Shown here piece by piece: positions 44,801 to 53,800 of a stretch of 64,000 bases of DNA. The translations under genes and the position numbers were made by a program. Within the stretch, counting starts at the first letter, position 1. Each line of letters starts with the position of its first letter. The DNA comes from Numida meleagris (taxonomy: Eukaryota > Chordata > Aves > Galliformes > Numididae). The stretch spans positions 44,776,041-44,840,040 of the forward strand of contig NC_034410.1 in the NCBI RefSeq assembly GCF_002078875.1. The letters run 5' to 3'. The notes under the pieces are model-generated. The model made no database searches. It was not told the origin of the DNA and saw nothing but the letters and a program-made list of their open reading frames with translations.

Positions 44801-47800
44801 GATTAATGCTTGTTTCTGCTGAATTATCAGCTCACACAGCCATCTTTCAAAGCAAGCACAATGCTCATGCTCACACTGCAATCTTTCAGTCACTCATATA
44901 TGTCTTTTCCCTAACTGGCAGTTCATTTTCACAAGTACTTAGAAGACCATTTGTGACCCTGGCTCGCTTGCCAAACTTCAACAGGTGGGCTTAAAATGTT
45001 ATGCTAATTTTATGCAAATCAGACTTATTTTCAGCTTTAGTACAGCTTTCTAATAACCTAGAATTTACATTTTACTTTCATTTGTTCCTAGTCTCACACC
45101 TCAATAGAGGAAAATCTCACCAATTATTGTACATTACAGGCATTATTACTGAGAACAACCAGGAACACAAACAACTCATTTGTATCCTCTGTAACTTGTT
45201 TTTTAAAAACAGACTAGGTTGTGGCATTATAATTGTTCGGGGGTTTTGTTGTGATGTAATGTTTTCAGAAAAAAAGGTATTTTCACTACTGTTACTGCTT
45301 CCATTCAACTGCACGTTCTTTTCTGACACAATTTAAACTGATACTCTATTAAGAACAAGTAGAACTAACGTTTGTCATTGCAAACTCTGAAATTAGATTT
45401 TAAGAAATGACAATGCATTTTTATCTTTTCATTCTAGAAGTTCACTAGCGCAAGACAGAAGGTCAATTGGTTTGATTTTAACATATGGCTGCTTTATATT
45501 TTTAATATAAAATACTGAAGGGCCATTCTATGATTCTATTCCTTTTTTCATTTTTAGTCTATTTTATTTCTCTGCTTATGTTTTACTCTATTTTAAAGCA
45601 CATACAGTTGTCCAAAGAAATGAAACTTAAGACACTTTTTCTCCTCTCCAGCCCTACAAAGTGCAGTCATACTTTCTACTCTGCAAAGCAGCTTCTCTTC
45701 AACAGCAGCAATGTAGGATTGTTTTGCATGTCTGTTTTCACTTACTCTGTAACACAGCCACAGTCCCTAAGGACTCAAAGTGACAGGGTCAGCTGACTTC
45801 AGTCAGCCCTCCTCTCTCCTTCCTCTTTTTCCTTCTGGATTCAGCCATATGAAAACAAAGAAACTGCCTTCCCCTTCTCAATGCTTTAAAAAACAGTATT
45901 CTGTGTTAGCAAAATAAACAAGAGCTGGCTTTTCTTCCCTATTCTCACCATTGCCCGGTACTACTATGACAGCTAGTAGGACGCTTGGGACTATATCCCA
46001 GGGTAAGGATGTTAAAATAAGGTTACAAAGTGTTGTAAGCTCTTATCTATAGACTTCTGAATTACTGCTCACTGTCACTCTCATCTTATCCACTTCATCT
46101 TATTTTATTAGGGAGACTAATAAACAGTAGTTATGAATATATAGATAGATACATATGCTCTATGAATGTATGTATATGTGTATTTATGTGCATGTGAAGT
46201 GAGAATACATGCAGTTCATTTTGATCTCTGGGGCTGGTTTGCTAATTCACCTGATGAGATTAGCTGCAAACAAAAGAATACTATAGGCAAGAAAAGGAAC
46301 CCCCAAGAATTTATTATGGCCAAGGAGAACATACCACTGATCATATGAGAGGAAACCTTCTCCTGAAGTCCTTACACTGGGGACTAAACAGCAACAGAAC
46401 AATTGTAGGAGAAGCTGGAAAGCTGGAGTTCCTCCTACTTCCCTGAATTCTGGGTTAGGTTGATGCAGTTCAAGACTGCATCATTGTAAACCGGCAATTT
46501 CACGGACAAGGCTGTGTCAGGAAGGAAGGTAATGTACTTTCACTGGGGGAACGAGGAAGCCAACAAGCATTCTGTAACAACTTCTGGTTCAGCGTCCAAT
46601 ACAGACTGTTGATTGTAAAGGATGGTCAAATGACCAGAAGTCTGATTTCAGAAAAAAAATCCTTGAAACTCTCAGCAACCTGTGAGCCAAGAAGGCAACT
46701 GTCACAGAGTGACAGATTCAGACGCTCTGAATGCCAAGATCTCAGTTTTGTGTCTCACAAAGGGTCAAGACACAACTATGAAGAAAAACCTCGTTGAATT
46801 TACATGACAAATAAACCACCCTGGAAGCCACTTCATGAAAATTAAACAAGTAATAGAGGAAAGACTATCACAAAGCATTAAGGGAGCTGGTAGTCCTGAG
46901 CTTATTTTCTATTGAACTCAAAAGTTTAAAATAATTTGAGTACTGATTTCTATGAAGCCTTTCTTGTGTGTCAAGTAAACACAGAACTGTCTTCATCAGT
47001 CTGAAGATAATCAGTACAGCAAGCAAGGCGTTTATCTTGTTTCAAGTCCATTTACTAACAATTTGTATTTACAGTTCCACAATTATTGAAGTCCTTTTAA
47101 CAAACATGCTTCTTAACTACACAATGTAGCTTTAATGAGGCTAACTTAACCTGGCTAAGGTTTCAGAAGGCAAGCATCCATTTTTCAGTACATCTGTTTT
47201 AGGCAGAGACTTTTCATTTAAACTGCCTCAGACTAACATAACGTCTCTAAGTACAGAAATCTTTTTCTGCTAAAAAATAGATTCCAAAGGAGTAAATCAG
47301 TACCACTGTAATGCTTTTCAAAGGGTTGCACTGCTGTTAGTGAGAAGGCGGAAAAAAGAGCATTATAATGCTAATAAAACTCACTACAGACAAATATACA
47401 ACCTAAACTTAAATTTACTGAAGGTGTGAATAACCTCCTACACTGAAGAATGTGTTCCTTTAGTTAAGAAGAATGTGTACTGTGCTATTATAGTTGCTAT
47501 AACCTTCTTTTTTTTTGAGAAAACTGTTCACCTGGTTTTCCCGTTTTCTCCTACCTAAAATAAAGTCTTTTTAATGGTTTTTGAGCCATCAAACATTTGG
47601 AGGTTCTTAATTAAGATCACCCTAAAACTGAAGGTTATTTCAAGTAATACCAACATCAAACCTCATACAGTCCTTTGGGTTCCACTTGGCATCATCAACA
47701 CTTTTCCTCCAAAAGATCTAAAACAGCACTCAGAATAATTCTTATTTTAAACTAATAAAATCAGCTTTGCTGGTTTGTTGTTGGATGATTCAACCTAAAC

Positions 47801-50800
47801 TAAGTTTGTTTCAAAGAGTCTAACAATATTATTAGTGCAAAACAGTAAGCAACATACGTTAGTGCTACTAGGCCAATACATCACATAAAGGAAAGCCAAC
47901 AAACCCCAGATAAAAATACTTGATGCATGATCTTCCCAGTGGAGACAACTCTAAAAAGTACAAAGTTCAGCTTACTGTTTTAAATTACAACATTAAGAAT
48001 AGTGTTCCAGCCCTACAGAGGTTCTCAGAAGCATACAACTGGAAGTTACTGCAAACTTTCACCCTGATGTAGGTTAATCTGCAAGCTTTTCTTCCCAATG
48101 TCACTTGGCATTCCTACACTTAACCAATTTTATAGACTACTGATCTAAACTAACATTTTGGGAAAAAAGGCCAGTCTTCTCGCTGACGTACAGATGGAGC
48201 TTTCCTACTAACATCCACACTACTTAAAACTTCTGAATAGCAGAAGTCTCGGTAAAGGGAGTTCACATTGGCAAGAGAACCCATCAAAGCCCTCCAAGAG
48301 ATCTTGAAGAGCACAAAGATAAAAATTATGGCTCATTTGGCTAACATACTCAACTTAGTTTGTCTTCTGCTAGAAATTATGGTGTCTGTTTCAATTCAAA
48401 AGCGTCTTGCCAAATTGCCAAGAGCCCGTGAATATCCATTTCTTGAAGTTCCTAACACATGCTGCGTGCATTCTCAAGAAGGCAGCCTTGCAGCAAATGG
48501 GTATCTGAGAGGCTCTGCCACTCCAATGAGTAGCTGAAAACAAGTGTGTCAGAAGTAAGTAGATCAGCTGTGCAGGACACCGCATTTCTTGGCAAATTAT
48601 TAGCTCAGGGAAGTGTATCAATCATGGAATAAAAAACATGCCAGATGATGCACTGCCCCATTAAGTTGAAGATCCAACACTTTTTATTCCTCAGAAGAAA
48701 GAAAGTCAGTGTCTGAATACCTCCCAGCAGTAAAAGGCGAGAGAAACAGACCACTAGATTGTTCACTCTGCTAATGCTGCCCGCTTCTACTTTCTTAGCA
48801 GGCAATCTTCTTGCAAACTTAATTACACCTGCCATAGTGACAAGCTGTGTCATCCCTACTGTGGACAGGAGTAGATCTTCAACGACCATTCCTAGCACTA
48901 GGAGAAACAATTCCACCCCAAGCAGGACATTGTCATCACTAACATTTGCACCTATTGCACCTGGCTTCCCTGGACAACGGTTCTGAATTTCCAGTGTCAC
49001 CGAAGTGCACTTCCTACAGTAAGTCCTCAACGCAGAGAAAATCTCTTCCTGGACACTGGATAGGAAGTGAACAGTGTCTTAAATAAGAGACATCTCCATA
49101 GAGTATATAACAAAAAGCCAAGCGTGCATCCATCTGAGATCTAATTCAGCAGATACTACTGTTAAAAACAAAACAAAACAAAACAAAACAAAACAACATG
49201 GTTAAGAGCTTTAATGTTCTAAGCCTCAAGCCAGGCTAGCATCCAGCCAGTTTTGGAATCAGTAAACAAACCAACTTTCTTCACTGTCATCTACAGCTGA
49301 TGGAAAAATCTGTCTTTCTGAAGAACTAGTACTGGTAAAAGGACATCTGGAATGTAATAGCCAGTTAGAAGAAATCAACTTCGAGCATTGTCAGCCTATG
49401 CTAAACATGATTTCCACCTGCACTGACACTTCTAACTCGTCACACGAGCCTGAAGTAAAGAAACTGCAGTGAAAGATTGCTTCAGCTGCCCAACACTGAG
49501 ATGACTTAAGAGATTTTAGAGAAAAATAAAGCAAAAGCAACACAGTCACCAGAGCTGCTGCCACTGCTTCCTCCAAGGCTGAAACGTAACTTCTTAGTAC
49601 GTATACACATATGCATGTACACACACAGAGAGAAAATTTAAATAAGTGCAATTGATAGGTGGCAGAACCAAAAGCAAGCACTTACAGACCTGAAACACCT
49701 GCAGCCAGTGTTTATGAGAAAAAGGAGAGCCAATGACATTCCCACTGGTTGCAGACTTGAAATGCAGAGGTGAGCAGAAGGATTTCAGGCTGCAAAACAT
49801 GACCGAGCCCTAATAAATCAGCAAGTGCAGAAAATTTCCCAAACCACAGACTACCACAGAAGACGACAATTTGGGGGCTGGAGAAAAATCTCAGTGTCCT
49901 TCAGGCACCCGCAAAGCAGATTCGACAGAAAGTGGATGCAAAAGGGCACCTAGATTCATTTGAATCCAAAAAGAATTACAAAATCTAAAAATAAGCTGAA
50001 TATGACATCCTAACTGGACACTTCAAAGACTACTCCTCTCTGTATAGTGAAATTCTCTAAAGCCACTCATTTGTCCTGTAAAGACACTGCACATCTGGAC
50101 ACTAGCCCTGTTGACACACATTTCTGTAACAGCCATTTCTGACCACGGCCAGACAGGATAGTAGGCTACACAGATGGCTACACAGATGTCTCATCTCATC
50201 TAAACTAGCTCCATTATTCATATGAATAAAGTTACGGAAAACTTCATTACTGAAGAAGATAATGACTTGACTAACAAATACTTTCGAAACCTACAATAAT
50301 GTTTTTTATTAGAGTAGGAGACAGAAGATTTGGGAATACTATCAAAATGGTGATGCTCTCCTCTCTTAAGGCATACATTTGACAATTTCAACTAGCAGTA
50401 AGATGGTTAATAAAAAAAGAATAAACACTACAAAGAAAAAGAAAAAGCAGGGAAAAAGAAAAAAGCATACGAAGATATTAAACAGTAAGCAATGGGCGTA
50501 AAATAAAGCAGAATAGTGGCTGCTAAATATCAAACGATAAGAGTACAACCTTGCTAAGCAATGGTTATACACAGATCATGTTAAAAATAATGGGAATGAA
50601 TTCAATGAAAATATGAAGGGAAGAACCACTTAAAATGAAAACTAGGAAGCATACAGTTACACACAAATAAAGAAATCTGTGCACAAGTAGGTTCACAGAC
50701 CAGGAAAGGTTTCTCCGTGGCTGACAGCAAGAGAAAAATGTCCAGGTAGTTGAGAACTGAAGACCAGAAGGCACTTTTCTACCAACTAGACATTTGGTGA

Positions 50801-53800
50801 AGAATGTAAGGCACAACCTGCTTCCTGTAAAATAAGGCAAAAATCCTCCATGGACAAGTACCTGAGAAGTACATTCAGCCACTCGGTAGGTGCAAATACA
50901 CACAACCGTCTGAAGAACAACCACATCAACATTCAACATTTGTCTGATTCATCTTTACAGCCTTAAATTTTGGAAATTCTGACTGTGGGCATAAAAAGAA
51001 GGAAAACAGATACGCATGTAAACACTTCTCAGGATTTCGTAGAGTTGAAAGAAGAAGGTATAAATCAAAGAAGGACCCAAATGCTCTAATTTTCAGCACA
51101 CTTAACTATTGTCCATAGTGCGTGTATTTTTATTTTTTAACAGTTTCCCAAAATACAAAAAAAAAAAAAAAGGAAAAAAGATATTAACTTCTTCTCTATA
51201 GCATTTCTAGATTAACAGACAAACCTGTTAGGCATTTATTCTGTTCTTACTTCCCTTTCCCTATTCTCCTATCCTCAGGCTTTTACTATAAAGCTTGTGA
51301 AAGTCCACATGTAAAAGGAAATACTCATTAACGAACATCTATACTTCATGTTATTAAAGGCAGTAAAGACATCAGCTACACTTAGTTATACTGAAAGTGG
51401 TAATTCTAACTATTCAGTTCTGGTACTGCATATACTAGTCTTGCAGAAAAACTCACGCTTTAGAATTACAGAATATCTCAAGTTGGAAGAGACCAACAAG
51501 AATCACTGAGTCCAACTCCTGGCTCCACACAGTACCATCCAAAACGCAAACCTTATGCCTGAGAGCATTGTCCAAACACTTCTTGATCTCCAGCACCTTG
51601 GGGCAGTGACCACTGTCCTGGTAAACTTCTTTCAGTTCAACTCACCCCCTGGTACAGAACTTTTTTCTAAACCCCAGCCTGACACAGCTCCATGCCATTC
51701 CCTCAGTTCCTGTTGCTGTCAACAGAGAGCAGAGCTCAGCTCTGTGAGGTTCCTGTGACCTACAGCTCCTTTGAGGAGCTGTAGGCTGCCATGAGACCTC
51801 CCCTCAGCTCTTCTGCTCTGGGCTGAACAAATAAAGGGACTTCAGCTGCTCCTCGTATGTCATCTCCTCCAGACCCTTCACCATGTTTGTAGCCCTCCAG
51901 CACTTGTACATCCTTCTCATACTGCAGTGCCCAAACCCACACCCAGTGCTGGAGGTGAGGCCAGACAGCGCAGAGCAAAGTGGGACAACCCCTTCCCTCA
52001 CCTGGATGGCAGCATGGGCCTGACGCATCATCCCCAGGTACAGTTGGTCTTTGGGTTGCCAGGGCACAGTGCTGACTCAGATTCAACTTGATGTCAGCCA
52101 GAACTCCCAGACCCCTTTCTGTGGGGTGGCTCTCCTGCTTCTTATCCCCAAGTCTGTACATACATCCTGGGCTGCCCTAGCCCAGATGCAGAATTTGGCA
52201 CTTGCTCTTGTTCAACTTCATGCACTTGGTGATTGCCCAGCCCTCATATTTCTTAAGAGCTCTCTGCAAGGCCTCTCTGCCCTGAAGTGAGTCAATAACT
52301 CCTCCAATTTAGTGGTGTTCTGAGACTTAGCATACACTCAAGACCTGCATACAGACACCATCTCCTGTCAAGGAAAGACTTGGTCTGACAAAGCCCCTGA
52401 TCCTGCAGATAGGGTGGTGACTTAAAAGTCTTAAAGAACATCACTGATTTTGTTAGCTTGCTTCCAAATTTTTTTTAAAAATGAGAAAAAAGTATAGGAA
52501 ACAAAGACGGTTTGTGTATCTCCTGTTTACGCCATTGAAAAACTGGCATGGCAAAGACTGGTGTGTCGCAGAAATGCCTCTATGTGAAAACGTCAGTGAA
52601 ACAGAGATGAGAAAAATTAAAACTGAGCCACCTGAAACAGAAACGTGACTCAGGTTTACAACCAGCCCAGCACAGCAGGAGCTTCCCCAGCACCCACAGA
52701 CGCCAGCTCCTCGGGCCCTCCTCATCTCATCCCTTGCAGCGGCCATGCTGGCAGCAGCCATGCTGGGGACACCTGACAGGCAGCCCCATCCTACTCAGTG
52801 GCACCTGCAGCTCTCACCGGGCACATGACGGGGATGGGCCAGCACCCGAGTACGGGTCCCACTACAGACAGCAGGGACAGCAGCACCAGTTACAGGTTCG
52901 TAAGTTGAGAGCTCATCGACAGATAGTTCTGGAAAGACGTTTGAGTAATATACCTTCTCTGATCTCAAGTCCTTCTATCTATGTATTTATTTATTTAATG
53001 GTTCTGGAAATAAAATGTTTGAATAATTCTACTTTTCCATTGTTATATCCTTTGAGTCACTCCTTCATTCATTTATTTAATGGTGAAATCTCAGAATTTT
53101 GTCTCTCAAAAGGAAGTAGAAGCAATGGTTCTAACATCAATCTAATGGTTTTCTGTAAGGATCCAGTTTGAGACTCTTAGCTGTAGAGATATACAAATAA
53201 ATAATAACAACATACGAACTGTTAATTTCAAAGACAGCTTCCCTTATAAAGTCTTCTAAGTGGCACTTCCTGATTCGTACCTCTATCAAGCATGAGTTGT
53301 ACTATGGCAGTGCTGATCCCGCCCTGTGGGAATCTTTGCAAGGTATCAGGAAGTCCAAAGATCACATTAGCAATGCAATAAATTGTCAAAACATGAGCTA
53401 TATCTTACTGACAGGCAAACGGATACCGCAGCTTGTTTGGTTTGCCTATTTAAATTTTATCTTTGCTTTGGAGTTCACCTAAGAGAATACTCCATGAATA
53501 GGCTCCTGAAAAAATTACTCTCAGAAAAACCCCTTACCAAAAGAAAGAAACATTTATTTATAAAATACCGTACCAAAAGCATGGCGTACTTGCACTTACT
53601 TATATATTTTTCTGAATGTGTGCATGAACCAGCAAAAAAAATGCCACTTTTCTGTTTTTTATTAGCAATGAACAGTTGCTTGTTAGATTCCACCCCTCCT
53701 AGCTATTTAAAAAAAAAAAAGGAAAAAAAAGCACGTCTACATTCAATGATTATAATTAGCAAACATCATCATTATTCGGCTTTGAAATCTACCATGCAAA

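Noticed and set aside
45525..45540. TTCTATGATTCTATT as a CR1 insertion
   Set aside because: Only the terminal octamer-like phrase is present with no CR1 body beside it, so it could be chance.
49163..49195. Regularly spaced short repeats as a possible CRISPR array
   Set aside because: A perfect pentanucleotide microsatellite with no spacers, in a vertebrate intron.
51760..52161. 133-aa minus-strand open frame
   Set aside because: Same CR1 ORF2 remnant as at 21 kb, not a separate gene.
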